A stretch of DNA of 64,000 bases from Streptomyces formicae (GCF_022647665.1 NZ_CP071872.1:3534001-3598000), one strand, 5' to 3'. Numbered from the stretch's first letter, positions 18,206-27,927 are shown. Notes: generated by a model from the letters alone, not told the origin. Numbers and translations are program-made.

Positions 18206-18246
18206 TTGACTGTTCACAGTCCCACTGAAAACATGCAATCGATTAC
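18206..18246 (+). promoter_or_regulatory. Promoter and operator of the LacI gene at 18307
   Basis: A -35 TTGACT (18206-18211) is followed after 17 bases by a weak -10 AAACAT (18229-18234). Directly after it lies GCAATCGATTAC (18235-18246), whose core AATCGATT is palindromic. Matching sites occur in both divergent promoters of the lyase locus (27747-27758 and 27941-27953). This suggests autoregulation and control of that locus by the encoded LacI protein. Confidence 0.6.
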
Positions 18247-18306
18247 CCATGTGCTGTGCACACGAGACGAAGCAGATCCAAGCAAACCGATCAGGGGGAC
18301 GACTCG

Positions 18307-19389
18307 GTGGCCACGGAAGCGCGCAGAGGGCCGAAGCCCGCACGACGGCAGGCCACGATGCAGGACGTGGCCGACAAGGCCGGGGTGTCGACGGCCACCG
18401 TCTCGCGGGTCCTGGCCGGCAAGCGGATGGCGGAGTCCACGCGAGCGAAGGTGCTGCTCGCGGCAAAAGAGCTGAACTACGTCATCAACGCCCATGCCAG
18501 GGCGCTGAAGGGCGGTCGCAGCAACACCGTGGGCATCGTGCTCGTCACCCTCAGTGGCGGTCCGTTCAACGAGATCGCCCGGGGCATCGAGCAGCAGACG
18601 GCCTCCGAGGGCATGCGCTGCATGGTCGCCTCCAGCCAGGCCGACCAGGACCGCGAGCTGTCGCTCGCCGCCTCGATGGCGGAGCAGAACGCCGACATCG
18701 TGATCCTCATCGGCGGCGTCCGCGAAACCCCGCGCTACCGGACCAAGGTCGCCGCGCTCGCCCGGTCGCTCGACGCGGCGGGCTCCCGGCTGGTGCTGGT
18801 CGGCCGGCCGTCCCCGGGGCCCGATCTGCCGGTCACCGTCGTGGACTACGACAACGAGGGCGGCGCCTTCGCGGTCACCAGCCATCTCCTCTCCGCCGGG
18901 CATGAGCGGATCCTCTTCCTCGGCGGCCCCGAGAACTCCACCACCGGCGCACGCCTCGCCGGCTACCGCAGGGCGCTGGAGGCGTACGGGCACGAGCCCG
19001 ACCCCGGACTGGTCATGGGCCGTGGCAACCACAACGACATGGGCCCCGCCGGGATCCGGGAGATCCTCCGGTCGAGGCCCTCCGACGTCACCGCCGTCTT
19101 CGCGTGGGACGACGAGATAGCCGGGTGCGTCGTCGCGCAGCTGAGGGCGGACGGCGTCTCCGTGCCCGAGCAGATCTCTGTGGTGGGCTTCAACAACGGC
19201 CAGCCGCACGCCGAGCATCTGTTCCCGGCCCTCACCACGGTGGACGTCCCCTTCGTCGAGCTCGGCCGCACCGCCGTGAAACTGGCCCTGGAGCGGGACG
19301 AGCCGGACCACCGCCACAACCAGCAGATCGTGCTGGGCACGCACGTCGTGGTCCGCGACTCGGTGCGCCCGAGGGTGCACCGCGCCTGA
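18307..19389 (+). CDS. LacI-family regulator of the polysaccharide-lyase locus
   Basis: This 360-residue regulator has a basic N-terminal tail, a LacI helix-turn-helix (MQDVADKAGVSTATVSRVLAG, about residues 18-38), a hinge helix and a two-lobed sensor domain. The GTG at 18307 was chosen because AGGGGG lies about 9 bases upstream and the operator lies upstream of it; longer starts would run through the operator region. It is convergent with the lyase operon ending at 19473, and the two share a bidirectional terminator. The shared AATCG operators in front of this gene and of both divergent lyase-locus promoters make it the likely repressor of that locus. The inducer is unknown. Confidence 0.92.
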   Translation: MATEARRGPKPARRQATMQDVADKAGVSTATVSRVLAGKRMAESTRAKVLLAAKELNYVINAHARALKGGRSNTVGIVLVTLSGGPFNEIARGIEQQTASEGMRCMVASSQADQDRELSLAASMAEQNADIVILIGGVRETPRYRTKVAALARSLDAAGSRLVLVGRPSPGPDLPVTVVDYDNEGGAFAVTSHLLSAGHERILFLGGPENSTTGARLAGYRRALEAYGHEPDPGLVMGRGNHNDMGPAGIREILRSRPSDVTAVFAWDDEIAGCVVAQLRADGVSVPEQISVVGFNNGQPHAEHLFPALTTVDVPFVELGRTAVKLALERDEPDHRHNQQIVLGTHVVVRDSVRPRVHRA

Positions 19390-19416
19390 CCGTTCCTCGT
19401 CCGTGGCGCGTACGCG

Positions 19417-19451
19417 AGCGGGCCCGCCCTCGCCAGGAGGACGGGCCCGCT
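19417..19451. terminator. Bidirectional terminator between the LacI and lyase genes
   Basis: A 10-bp perfect stem (AGCGGGCCCG with its complement) surrounds a 15-base loop midway between two convergent stop codons (19389 and 19473). Confidence 0.7.
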
Positions 19452-19472
19452 TCCTGCGCCACGGCGCCGGGG

Positions 19473-22334
19473 TCATCCCCCGGCAGGGCGGAAGCCCCCG
19501 AGGCCGTCGAGGTCGTACGTCGTGCCGCCCAGCGTGAGGGTGCCGCCCTCGGCCGTGGCCGTCGACGGCGCGCCCTTGCCGACGGCCAGGACGACGCGGA
19601 AGTCCGCCTCCGTACCGGTCCGGACCACCTTGAACGCACCCTTTTCCACGGACAGTTCGGCGCCCTCCGGGTCGAGGATCCAGCCCTTGAGCCAGCCGTC
19701 GCCCCGCTTGAAGAGGAAGGTCTTCGCACCCGACTCGGTCTCACCGAAGGTGATCGTCGTGCCCGCCTCGGGGGAGAGCTGCCAGGCGTACGTGTGCGAG
19801 GTGTCGTCCGCGAACGCGTCGTGCACGGCGATCACGGAATCGGCACCCCCCACCGGGCGCAGGTCCACCGCGATGTCCCGACGGGCCCTGTCCAGCTGGT
19901 AGTTGCCCGAGCCGTCGAGGGAGACGAACCCGCCGCCCTGGCCCTCGTACGCACGGGACTCCAGGGTCCTGCCCTTGCCGACGGCCGGTTCGACCTTGCC
20001 GTCGACGAGCGGCTTCGAGAACAGCTCCGGCTTTCCGTAGTCCTTGCCGGGCTGGCGGGCCCAGACCGCGTCCTGGCCGATCACCGAGAGGCCGAAGGTG
20101 TCGGAGCCGTTCCAGCCGATGTGGTGCTCGTTGCGGTTCTGGAGGCCGACCAGCACGTCGTCCTTGTCCTGGTAGCGGCTGCGGAAGAGGAACGAGCCGA
20201 CATGGTCGTCGAGGATCGCCGCACGCACGGCCCTCGGGCCCTCGTCCGGGTCCTGCGGGGTCGTCCCGTACGGGTAGTTGAGCAGCCCGTAGGTGCCACC
20301 GCCGCCGCCGACCGTCTTCTCGTACTGCCACAGCCATGCCGCCCGCTGGTCGGCGGGCACCTGGGTGAAGACGAAGCCCGGGATCGGCACGCTGCCGCTG
20401 CCGTACCCTACGCCCCACTGCAGGCGCGACCTGTCCGCCTGTGCCGAGATGCTGTGCATGATCAGGCCGGCGAACTGCGGCCGCTGCCACTTCTCCTTCA
20501 GGGCGCCGATACCGGCGTCGACGGAGCCGGTGATGCCGAGCGCCCCCACCCCGAGCCCGTAGCTGAAGTAGTCCGTGCCCTCCTGGTCCCAGCCGTTGTC
20601 CGAGTACGCCGTGTCCAGGTGCCGGCCGACCTCGTCCACCAGCTGCGGGAGCCGGTCCTCCTGGAGGTCGAACGGGCCGTCGCCGCGCACCGCGAGCCGC
20701 AGCACCAGCTCGGCGCCGCGCACCACGGCCGTCCAGTTGCTCTGCTTCGCCGGCAGGGCGAAGTTCGGGTGGTAGGCGACCTCCAGGTAGGCGGCGACGC
20801 GCTGGAGGACCTTCTGGGCCTCGGCGCGCTGCTGCTCGGTCCAGCCGGGGTAGGCCCAGTCGTAGGCGGTCGCCAGCGGCGCGGCGGCGTTGGCGGTCTC
20901 CAGGGGCGAGGCCCCGGCATGCGCGGTGCCGTTGATGAACGGCAGGGTGCGGCCGGACTCGATGACCGCGTCGTACGCCGTCCGCGCATGCGCCGGGTCC
21001 TGCGTGACCTGGTACAGCAGGGCCGCGTCATGGGCCCAGGCCGCCTGAGCCTCGCCCGCACGGTAGTTGTAGGCCGGCAGACCCGTGGCGACCTTGCTCA
21101 CGAGGCTGTCGTACGTCGACTTTGGCGTGCCCGGCTGCTGGATCGCGGCGCGGATCGCGGTGAGCTTGCTCCCCGTCACCCCCATGCGCGGGTGCTTCAG
21201 GCTCGCCAGGGTCGCGGTGGCGAGGACCTCACCGTGCTGCCCGGTGATCGCGAAGCCCGTCGCGCCCCTGAGGTCCTTGCTCCGCAGGGTGAGGCCGCCG
21301 GTGGTCCCGTGGGCGCCGTCCGTGGCCACCTTTCTGGCCTTGCCGAGCTTGCCGTCGGCGACCTCGGGCCCGCCCGCGTACACCTTCACCGGGCCCTTCG
21401 TGCCGGCCTTCAGCCGCCACGCGAGCCGGGCTCCCCCGTCCGTGCCGGTCGCCGTCAGCACGTCCGTCCGCTGCTCGTCGAGGAAGCGCGACGGCGTGGT
21501 GACGGTCTCGGCGTCCGTGGTCGCCAGTGCCGTACCGTCGGCGGCGAGGGCGACGACCTTGTAGGCGTAGCGGGTGCCGGGGCGGGCCGAGCCGTCCTCG
21601 GCGGTCCACGCGGCCGGAACCTCACGGATCAGGGTCCTCCTGCCCGGTCTGAAGTCCGCGTCCGACGAGCGGTGCACCTCGTACGAAGCCGGGGTCTCGG
21701 CGAGCGCGCCGAAGTGCCAGGTGAGCTGGACGGCGCCGGTCGGCTGGACGTTGGCGCCGACCGCGTTGCCCTCGATGCGCTCGACCGTGACGTTGTCGAC
21801 GAGCAGCCGGCCGGTGGTGTACTCCAGGGCGAGCAGCAGATTGATCGCCGGGGCGCCGGGCCGGGCGAGGACGACCGCGCTCGCCTTGCGCCAGCCCGTG
21901 TCGCCGGTGATCCGTCCGACGATCGCGTCATGGCCGAAGTTGCGCGCCCACAGGTCACCGCCGTATCCGTCGAGTCCGACGGCGCGCTCGTCGAAGGTGA
22001 TGCGGTACGCACGGAAGGCGCCCGTGTCGGGGATGGGGACGTCCTGCCCGATCGCGGCCTTGTCGGCGGCGTCCCCGAGGTCGAGGGCGAGGGCCCGGCT
22101 GCCGTCGGGGCCGGCGCCGTCGACGATCGTGGCGCGGCCGCTGGCGCGTGTCTCGTTCTGCGGCCAGCCGGTGATCGAGCCGTCGGCGCCGACCTGCTCG
22201 AAGTCCCCGTTGACGACGAGGTTCGCGGTGTCCTCGGCGTACGCGGGGGCGGGGACGGACACGGCGAGCGCACCGGCGACGGCGGCACCTGCGACGGCGG
22301 CTCTGCTCAGGCGGGACGGTATGGGCTTGGGCAT
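19473..22334 (-). CDS. Secreted heparinase-II/III-like toroid polysaccharide lyase, paralogue A
   Basis: This 953-residue exported protein has a signal peptide (to about 35), an N-terminal carbohydrate-binding-like sandwich that opens NGDFEQVGADG, and a fibronectin-like domain containing YEVHRSSDADF. An alpha/alpha toroid follows (SNWTAVVRGAEL, YDWAYPGWTEQQ, DNGWDQEGTDYFSYG), and a large C-terminal beta-sandwich domain contains RSRYQDKDDVLVGL and GQGGGFVSLDG. This order matches uronate-specific lyases of the heparinase II/III and alginate-lyase superfamily, which cleave by beta-elimination; I cannot assign the PL family. It is the last gene of a minus-strand operon, 14 bases after paralogue B. 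GGAGAG lies 3 bases before the ATG. Paralogue C lies at 33807-36599. Confidence 0.82.
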   Translation of the reverse strand: MPKPIPSRLSRAAVAGAAVAGALAVSVPAPAYAEDTANLVVNGDFEQVGADGSITGWPQNETRASGRATIVDGAGPDGSRALALDLGDAADKAAIGQDVPIPDTGAFRAYRITFDERAVGLDGYGGDLWARNFGHDAIVGRITGDTGWRKASAVVLARPGAPAINLLLALEYTTGRLLVDNVTVERIEGNAVGANVQPTGAVQLTWHFGALAETPASYEVHRSSDADFRPGRRTLIREVPAAWTAEDGSARPGTRYAYKVVALAADGTALATTDAETVTTPSRFLDEQRTDVLTATGTDGGARLAWRLKAGTKGPVKVYAGGPEVADGKLGKARKVATDGAHGTTGGLTLRSKDLRGATGFAITGQHGEVLATATLASLKHPRMGVTGSKLTAIRAAIQQPGTPKSTYDSLVSKVATGLPAYNYRAGEAQAAWAHDAALLYQVTQDPAHARTAYDAVIESGRTLPFINGTAHAGASPLETANAAAPLATAYDWAYPGWTEQQRAEAQKVLQRVAAYLEVAYHPNFALPAKQSNWTAVVRGAELVLRLAVRGDGPFDLQEDRLPQLVDEVGRHLDTAYSDNGWDQEGTDYFSYGLGVGALGITGSVDAGIGALKEKWQRPQFAGLIMHSISAQADRSRLQWGVGYGSGSVPIPGFVFTQVPADQRAAWLWQYEKTVGGGGGTYGLLNYPYGTTPQDPDEGPRAVRAAILDDHVGSFLFRSRYQDKDDVLVGLQNRNEHHIGWNGSDTFGLSVIGQDAVWARQPGKDYGKPELFSKPLVDGKVEPAVGKGRTLESRAYEGQGGGFVSLDGSGNYQLDRARRDIAVDLRPVGGADSVIAVHDAFADDTSHTYAWQLSPEAGTTITFGETESGAKTFLFKRGDGWLKGWILDPEGAELSVEKGAFKVVRTGTEADFRVVLAVGKGAPSTATAEGGTLTLGGTTYDLDGLGGFRPAGG

Positions 22335-22348
22335 GATCTCTCCGTGGG

Positions 22349-25216
22349 TCAGCGGGCGGAGGGCCGGTGGCCCGCGAGGTTGTCGAGGTCGTACGTGGTG
22401 TCGCCGAGCGTGAGCGTGGAGCCGTCCGCCGCGGCCGTGGGCGGGGTGCCCCTGCCGGTCGCGAGGACGATGCGGAAGTCGGCCTCCGTGCCGGTGCGGG
22501 TGGTGCGGAACGCCCCCTTGTCGACGGAGAGTTCGGCACCGTCCGGGGCGAGGACCCAGCCCTTGAGGTACGAGTCGCCCTTCGTGAAGAGGAAGGTCTT
22601 CGTGCCGTTCTCGGTCTCGCCGAAGGTGATCCCGACACCGGCCTCCGGTGACAGCTGCCAGTCGTAGCGGTGCGAGGCGGCGTCGGCGAACGTGTCGTGG
22701 ACGGCGATGACGGAGTCCGCCCCGCCGACCGGACGCAGGTCGACCACGACGTCCCGACGGGCCTTGGCCACCTCGTAGTTGAGGTGGCCGTCCAGGGAGA
22801 CGAAGCCGCCGCCCTGACCCTCGTACGCACGGGACTCCAGTGTCTCGCCCTGGCCGAGCGAGTCGTCGCCCGCGACACTGCGCCGCTCGGGGCGGCCGTC
22901 GATCAGCGGCTTGGAGAGCAGCTCCCGCCTGGCGAGGTCCTTGGCCGTGGAACGGGCCCAGGTCGCGTCGTTCGCGATCAGGTTGAGACCGAACGTCTCG
23001 TAGCCGTTCCAGCCGAGGTGGGTGTCGTTGCGGTTGGTGAGGCCGACGAGGACGTCGTCCTCGTCCTGGTAGCGGCTGCGGAACTGGTAGGCGCCGCCGT
23101 GGTCGTCGAGGAGCGCCCGACGGACCGAGGCGGGACCCTGGTCGGGGTCGCGCGGTGCGACGCCGACGGGCCAGTACAGGATCGTGGCGAGCGCCTGCGA
23201 ACTGGCGGTCATCGGGGTGGTGCCGCCCACGCCCATGCTGTGCTCGAAGTGCCAGAGCCAGTAGGGAAGCTGCTGCTTCGGCGTGGACTCGAAGAACAGC
23301 GGGGAGACGGCGACGCCGCCCTGCGGGCTGCCCACGCCCCACTGGAGCCGGTCGGTCTTCTCCCGCAGCGAGAGGCTGTGCATGAGGAGGTCGGCGAACC
23401 GGGGCCGGTTCCACGGCTCCTCCAGCGCACCGATACCGGCGTCGAGGGACGCCTTGATCCCCGGTGCGGCGATGGTGAGCCCGTAGCTGAGGTAGTCCAG
23501 GCCCTCCTGGTCCCAGCCGGTGTCCCCGTACGCCCCGTCCAGATGGCGGCGCAACTGGTCGGTCAGATCGGCGATCCGCCGCTCCTGCATCCCGAAGTCG
23601 CCGTCGCCGCGGATCGCGAGCCGCATGGCGAGCTCGGCGCCGCGGATCACCGCGACCCAGTTGGACGCCTTGTCGTTCGCGCGGTCGATGTTGGGGTGGT
23701 GGCCGGCCTCGAAGAACGCCTCCATGCGCTGGAACGCCTCGTGCGCCTGGGCGCGCTGCTGCTCGGTCCAGGCGTTGTACGACCAGTCGTAGATCTGGGC
23801 GAGCCGGACGATGCAGTTGGCCGACTCCAGCAGATTGGTCGTCGTGAGGTACGGCAGGTTCCGCTCGGAGGCGACGAAGCCCTCGAACGCCTTGTGCGCA
23901 TACGCGTCGTCGCCGGTGAGCTGGTGGGCGAGAGCGGCCTCGCTGCCCCAGACACAGTTCTGCCCGTAGACACTGCCGCCGTAGGCGGACGGCCCGGCCT
24001 GCACGCGTTCGAGCAGCTGCTGCCACGCCTTCTGCGGGGTGCTGCCGTTCTGCCGGACGGCCTTGCGCGCGTCGGCGAGCCGGTACCGGGTCGCCTCGGC
24101 GCGGGGGTGCTGGAGGCTGCCTCTCGACGCCGTGGCCGCGACCTTGCCGCCCAGGACGACGGAGAACTCGGTCGCTCCCTTGCGCTGTGCGCTGCTCAGC
24201 GTGACACCGCCGTCGGCGACGTCGTACGTGCCGACCCGGTGCCCGCCGGCGTAGACCGTGACGTCACCGGTGGAGCCGGCCGTGAACCGCCAGGCCAGCC
24301 GGGTCTCCTTGCCGACCGCCGTCGCGGAGAGCACGTCGGTGCGCTGCTGGTCCTCGAAGACCCCGGCGGCGGTGGCGGTGGCCGGGGCGGTGGCGCCGAG
24401 CCGCGTGCCGTCGGCGGCGAGGGCGACGACCTTGTACGAGTAGGCCGTGCCGGGTGCGGTCGTGGCGTCCTCGGCGGCGGTGAAGTTCTTCAGCGTACGG
24501 ATCCGGGTGTCCGCGGACGGCGTGAAGTCCGGGTCGCCGGAGCGGTGGATCTCGTACGCCGCCGGGGTGCCGCCGAGGCCGGTGAAGCTCCAGGCGAGCT
24601 CGATCTCGCCGGTCGGCTGCGGGGACGCCGTGGTGACCCCCGCGGCGTCGACGGCCTCGACGGAGAGGTTGTCGACGAGATAGCGGCCGCTCGCGCTGTC
24701 CAGCATCGGCTCGACCGACAACTCCGTGGTCCCGGCCGGGGCCGCGACGTACTCGGTGACATGCCGCCAGCCGTGGGTGCCGGACGTGCGGCCGACCAGG
24801 GTCAGCGGGACGCCGCCGCCCACGTACTGCACGCGGACGGCCGCCGCGTACCCGGTGACGTTCTCGGCCTTGACGTCGAGCGAGACGCGGAAGAACTGGA
24901 CCCTGCCGGGGTTCGGGTTGGTGACGCGCCGGCCGACGGCCGTGCGGTCGTCTGCCGAGTCACCCGTGAGTTCGAGGGCCCTGCTGCCGTCGGGACCGGC
25001 GCCGTCGAGCACGGCTATGGTGCCGTTCCCGGCGGGCTTCCAAGGGCCCCAGCCCTCGGGCAGGCCGGCTGCCGTCACCTGCTCGAAGCCTCCGTTGGGG
25101 AGGACCGAGGCGGCGAAGGCGGGTGGCGTGACGGTCGCCGCAAGGCTCGCCGCCACGGCGGCGGCGAGCACGGCGGAGCGGGGCAGACGGCGGGACAGGG
25201 ACGCGGCTCTGTTCAT
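22349..25216 (-). CDS. Secreted heparinase-II/III-like toroid polysaccharide lyase, paralogue B
   Basis: This 955-residue protein has the same architecture as paralogue A: signal peptide, sandwich module (LPNGGFEQVTAAG), fibronectin-like domain (YEIHRSGDPDF), toroid (SNWVAVIRGAEL, YDWSYNAWTEQQ, TGWDQEGLDYLSYG) and C-terminal beta domain (RSRYQDEDDVLVGL). It differs from the other two by two Cys in the toroid (GQNCVWG and ESANCIV) and by an acidic and Ser-rich insert after SKPLIDG. These differences suggest a different cleavage site or chain end. The ATG at 25216 has GGAGAG close upstream; the long in-frame extension to 25405 overlaps the fucosidase gene and is rejected. It follows the fucosidase gene by 82 bases. 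Confidence 0.82.
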   Translation of the reverse strand: MNRAASLSRRLPRSAVLAAAVAASLAATVTPPAFAASVLPNGGFEQVTAAGLPEGWGPWKPAGNGTIAVLDGAGPDGSRALELTGDSADDRTAVGRRVTNPNPGRVQFFRVSLDVKAENVTGYAAAVRVQYVGGGVPLTLVGRTSGTHGWRHVTEYVAAPAGTTELSVEPMLDSASGRYLVDNLSVEAVDAAGVTTASPQPTGEIELAWSFTGLGGTPAAYEIHRSGDPDFTPSADTRIRTLKNFTAAEDATTAPGTAYSYKVVALAADGTRLGATAPATATAAGVFEDQQRTDVLSATAVGKETRLAWRFTAGSTGDVTVYAGGHRVGTYDVADGGVTLSSAQRKGATEFSVVLGGKVAATASRGSLQHPRAEATRYRLADARKAVRQNGSTPQKAWQQLLERVQAGPSAYGGSVYGQNCVWGSEAALAHQLTGDDAYAHKAFEGFVASERNLPYLTTTNLLESANCIVRLAQIYDWSYNAWTEQQRAQAHEAFQRMEAFFEAGHHPNIDRANDKASNWVAVIRGAELAMRLAIRGDGDFGMQERRIADLTDQLRRHLDGAYGDTGWDQEGLDYLSYGLTIAAPGIKASLDAGIGALEEPWNRPRFADLLMHSLSLREKTDRLQWGVGSPQGGVAVSPLFFESTPKQQLPYWLWHFEHSMGVGGTTPMTASSQALATILYWPVGVAPRDPDQGPASVRRALLDDHGGAYQFRSRYQDEDDVLVGLTNRNDTHLGWNGYETFGLNLIANDATWARSTAKDLARRELLSKPLIDGRPERRSVAGDDSLGQGETLESRAYEGQGGGFVSLDGHLNYEVAKARRDVVVDLRPVGGADSVIAVHDTFADAASHRYDWQLSPEAGVGITFGETENGTKTFLFTKGDSYLKGWVLAPDGAELSVDKGAFRTTRTGTEADFRIVLATGRGTPPTAAADGSTLTLGDTTYDLDNLAGHRPSAR

Positions 25217-25298
25217 GACTCTCCAGGTGGGTAACTGCGTCGGTACTTCCTGGTGGTGCCGGGCGCCAGGCGCCAGGTGTGGGGGAGCGGGGGCGAGT

Positions 25299-26573
25299 TC
25301 AGCCCGCGCCCTGGCCGCGGTAGAGATCCAGCTCGCCGTCGAGTTCGAGGGCGATGACGGTGGCGTAGGGGTCGGTGGTGGCGGGTGCCTCGATGCGTAC
25401 GACACCGGGGATGCTGTGGCTCGGGAAGCCGCCGACGACGCGGTGGGCGAGCTCCTGGCCGGTGCTGAGGACCGAGGCCCGGTGCACCTTGTTGTGCAGG
25501 CCGCGCACCTCGATGAACTCGCGCGGGGTGTCGAAGCAGACGAGGAAGAGCGTGCGGCGGTCCTTCGACAGGGTGGACGGGCCGTAGTGGTGGCCGTAGG
25601 GCAGCCCGGCCACGGTCGGGTACACGGCCTCGGCGTGGCGGTGGATCCAGCGGCCCAGGCCCTCCAGACGGCGCACGTGCTCGGGCAGGATCGTGCCGTC
25701 CTCCTTCGGCCCGGTGTTCAGCAGCAGGTTGCCGCCGTGCCCGATGGTCTCGGCGAAGACGCGGACGAGCTCCCGCACCGACTTGTGCCGGGTGTCGTCC
25801 GGCCGGTATCCCCAGGCGTCGCCGATCGTGTAGCACAGCTCCCACGGACCCTCGGGCGGGGTGATCGGCACGCCCAGTTCCGGTGTGGCGTAGTCGCCGT
25901 GGCCCATCATCCGCCCGTTGAGGACCGTGTCCGGACTCAGTGCCAGGATCTCCTCGCGGAGCTCCTGCATCCGCCACTGCTCCTCGTCACGCTCCCATGT
26001 GCCGTCGAACCAGAGCAGATCCGGGTGGTAGTTCTCGATCAGCTCCTGGATCTGGCCGCGGTGGACCACCCGCAGATAGCGCTCCCACGCCGCGGGATCC
26101 TCCTGCCCTTCCTCGGGCATGACGCGCGCGTGGTCGACGATCCATGGCCGCTGGGGTTGCGCGGGCCGGACGGTCGGGTAGTCGGGGTGGTTCCAATCGT
26201 TGTGCGAGAAGTACAGGCCCACGTGCAGGCCCTGCGCGCGCAGCGCCTCGGCGAACGGACCGACCAGATCCCGGCCCGCCGGCGTCGCCTTGACCACCGA
26301 CAGGTCCGCCGCCTGCGTGTCCCACAGGGCGACGCCGTCGTGGTGCTTGGTGGTCAGCACCGCGTACTTCGCGCCCGCCGCCGCGAACAGCCGCGCCCAG
26401 GCGTCCGGGTCGTACTCGGCGGCGGTGAAGCCGTCCAGCTGGGCCATGTAGTCGGCATGGGAGATCTCCCCGCCGAAGAAGGACCAGGACTCGGCGACCC
26501 CCTTCACCGCGTAGATCCCCCAGTGGACGAAGATCCCGAGCTTGGCGTCGGGAAACCACGGCTGCATCGGCAT
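25299..26573 (-). CDS. GH29 alpha-L-fucosidase (intracellular)
   Basis: This 424-residue GH29 enzyme starts MPMQPWFPDAKLGIFVHWG and has the KHHDG motif (77-80) and the nucleophile segment PDLLWFDGTWER (Asp190). It hydrolyses terminal alpha-L-fucose with retention. There is no signal peptide, so it acts on imported fucosylated oligosaccharides. It sits between the 2-hydroxyacid dehydrogenase (51-base gap) and the lyase genes in one operon. Its frameshifted paralogue at 15931-17201 lies just outside the regulon. Fucose specificity follows from the family; linkage is unknown. Confidence 0.92.
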   Translation of the reverse strand: MPMQPWFPDAKLGIFVHWGIYAVKGVAESWSFFGGEISHADYMAQLDGFTAAEYDPDAWARLFAAAGAKYAVLTTKHHDGVALWDTQAADLSVVKATPAGRDLVGPFAEALRAQGLHVGLYFSHNDWNHPDYPTVRPAQPQRPWIVDHARVMPEEGQEDPAAWERYLRVVHRGQIQELIENYHPDLLWFDGTWERDEEQWRMQELREEILALSPDTVLNGRMMGHGDYATPELGVPITPPEGPWELCYTIGDAWGYRPDDTRHKSVRELVRVFAETIGHGGNLLLNTGPKEDGTILPEHVRRLEGLGRWIHRHAEAVYPTVAGLPYGHHYGPSTLSKDRRTLFLVCFDTPREFIEVRGLHNKVHRASVLSTGQELAHRVVGGFPSHSIPGVVRIEAPATTDPYATVIALELDGELDLYRGQGAG

Positions 26574-26624
26574 GGCGATCGGATCTTTCTCAAGAGCAGG
26601 TACGGCACGGTGCGGAAGCGGTGA

Positions 26625-27653
26625 TCAGGCGATACGACTCAGGTCCTCGGCGCTCACCGCGCCGAGCAGCGGACGCCCCTGGACGAACCGTTCGATCTCG
26701 TCCACGGCGAACGCACCGAGGCACTCCACCTCGGTGCCCATCGCCCCGGCCACGTGCGGGGTGATGAGGACGTTGGGCAGGCCGATCAGCGGATGGCCGG
26801 CGGGCAGCGGCTCGGGCTCGGTGACGTCGAGCACGGCGTCGATCCGACCGGAGACGCAGTGGGGCACGAGCGCCTCGGTGTCGACGAGGGCGCCCCGGGC
26901 GGTGTTGATCAGGATGGCTCCGTCCCGCAGGAGGGCAAGACGGCGCTCGTCGAGCAGCCCCGTGGTCTCCGACAGGAGCGGGGCGTGCAGGGTGACGATG
27001 TCGCTCTCGGCCAGCAGCTTGTCCAGGCCGCGGAGTTCGGCGCCGAGCTCCTGCGCCCCGGCCGCGTCGAGGTACGGGTCGGCCACCAGCAGCCGTACTC
27101 GGAGCGCGCCGAGCCGTTCGAGTACCAGCCGGCCGATGTGTGAGGCGCCGACGACTCCGACCGTGCGGCCGTGGAGGCCGAAGTCCGGGTTGACCGCCTG
27201 CCAGACGGAGCCCGACTCGCCGTACGTGCTGGCCTGGCGGAAGACGCGCTTCGCCGCGAGCTGGACCATGCTCAGGGTGTATTCGGCCACCGGAACGGCA
27301 TTGGCTCCGGCCGCGGACGACACCGTGAGCCCGCGCTCCCACACCGCGGGAGAGAGGTGGTGCTTCACCGTCCCGGCCGCGTGGATCACGGCCTGCAGCC
27401 GGGGTGCCGCCGCGAGGGTGTCCTCGTCGATGGCGGGGCAGCCCCAGCCCGAGAGCAGGATCTCGGCCTCGGCGAGCAGCGGGCGGGCGTGCGGGGCGGT
27501 GAGCTCGCCGGCGTCGACCACCACCACGTCGGCCGTGCCGCGCAGCCGCGCCATCACCTCGTCGGGCAGCGCCAACTGCCGTACGTCCGGGGTCATCGCG
27601 ATCAGGACCCTGGGGCGGGGCGACGGGGCGGTTGCGGATCTGGGGTCAGCCAC
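26625..27653 (-). CDS. D-2-hydroxyacid dehydrogenase (NAD-dependent)
   Basis: This 342-residue cytoplasmic oxidoreductase has a Rossmann dinucleotide motif (VGVVGASHIGRLVLERLG, with Ser-His in place of the usual residues between the glycines), the NTARGALVDTEAL segment and the catalytic-His region ITPHVAGAM. The family reduces 2-keto acids or oxidises D-2-hydroxyacids and includes phosphoglycerate and glyoxylate reductases. As the first gene of the fucosidase/lyase operon, it may process a keto-sugar acid released by lyase action, but that is inference. I chose the GTG at 27653 because AGAAGG lies upstream and the promoter/operator lies further up; a longer frame would read through the operator. 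Confidence 0.85.
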   Translation of the reverse strand: MADPRSATAPSPRPRVLIAMTPDVRQLALPDEVMARLRGTADVVVVDAGELTAPHARPLLAEAEILLSGWGCPAIDEDTLAAAPRLQAVIHAAGTVKHHLSPAVWERGLTVSSAAGANAVPVAEYTLSMVQLAAKRVFRQASTYGESGSVWQAVNPDFGLHGRTVGVVGASHIGRLVLERLGALRVRLLVADPYLDAAGAQELGAELRGLDKLLAESDIVTLHAPLLSETTGLLDERRLALLRDGAILINTARGALVDTEALVPHCVSGRIDAVLDVTEPEPLPAGHPLIGLPNVLITPHVAGAMGTEVECLGAFAVDEIERFVQGRPLLGAVSAEDLSRIA

Positions 27654-27746
27654 GGGGCGGCCCTTCTCCGGCCGTTGGGGCGACCGGTGGGACAGGGGCA
27701 ACCACCGGGAGCAGGGTTGCCGCAGAGAGCAGTGTGCATGCGGTGT

Positions 27747-27799
27747 GCAATCGTTTGCTCCGCTCGGTGAGGCTAGGTCCGGAGCTCGGCCCGGGTCAA
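27747..27799 (-). promoter_or_regulatory. Promoter and LacI operator of the dehydrogenase/fucosidase/lyase operon
   Basis: On the minus strand a -35 TTGACC (27794-27799) and a -10 TAGCCT (27770-27775) are separated by 18 bases. The operator GCAATCGTTTGC (27747-27758) lies just past the expected start of transcription and 94 bases before the GTG. It is a 10/12 inverted repeat and resembles the sites at 18235 and 27941. Confidence 0.62.
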
Positions 27800-27927
27800 G
27801 GAGTCTGGTGGTCAATCATCCGCTCATCTGGGCAAGTTGCTTCGTTGAACCGAGAGTTACGTACGTGTTTCAGCCGGTTTGCCGATAACACTTCGACCCT
27901 TGCGGCGAAATGGGTCCAACCAATCCC

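Noticed and set aside
22349..25405. Longer start for lyase paralogue B at 25405
   Set aside because: The extension overlaps the fucosidase gene in another frame and precedes a clear signal peptide that begins at 25216 with its own ribosome site.
27747..27815. Dehydrogenase start at 27815
   Set aside because: It would place the promoter and LacI operator inside the coding sequence and adds a non-homologous tail.
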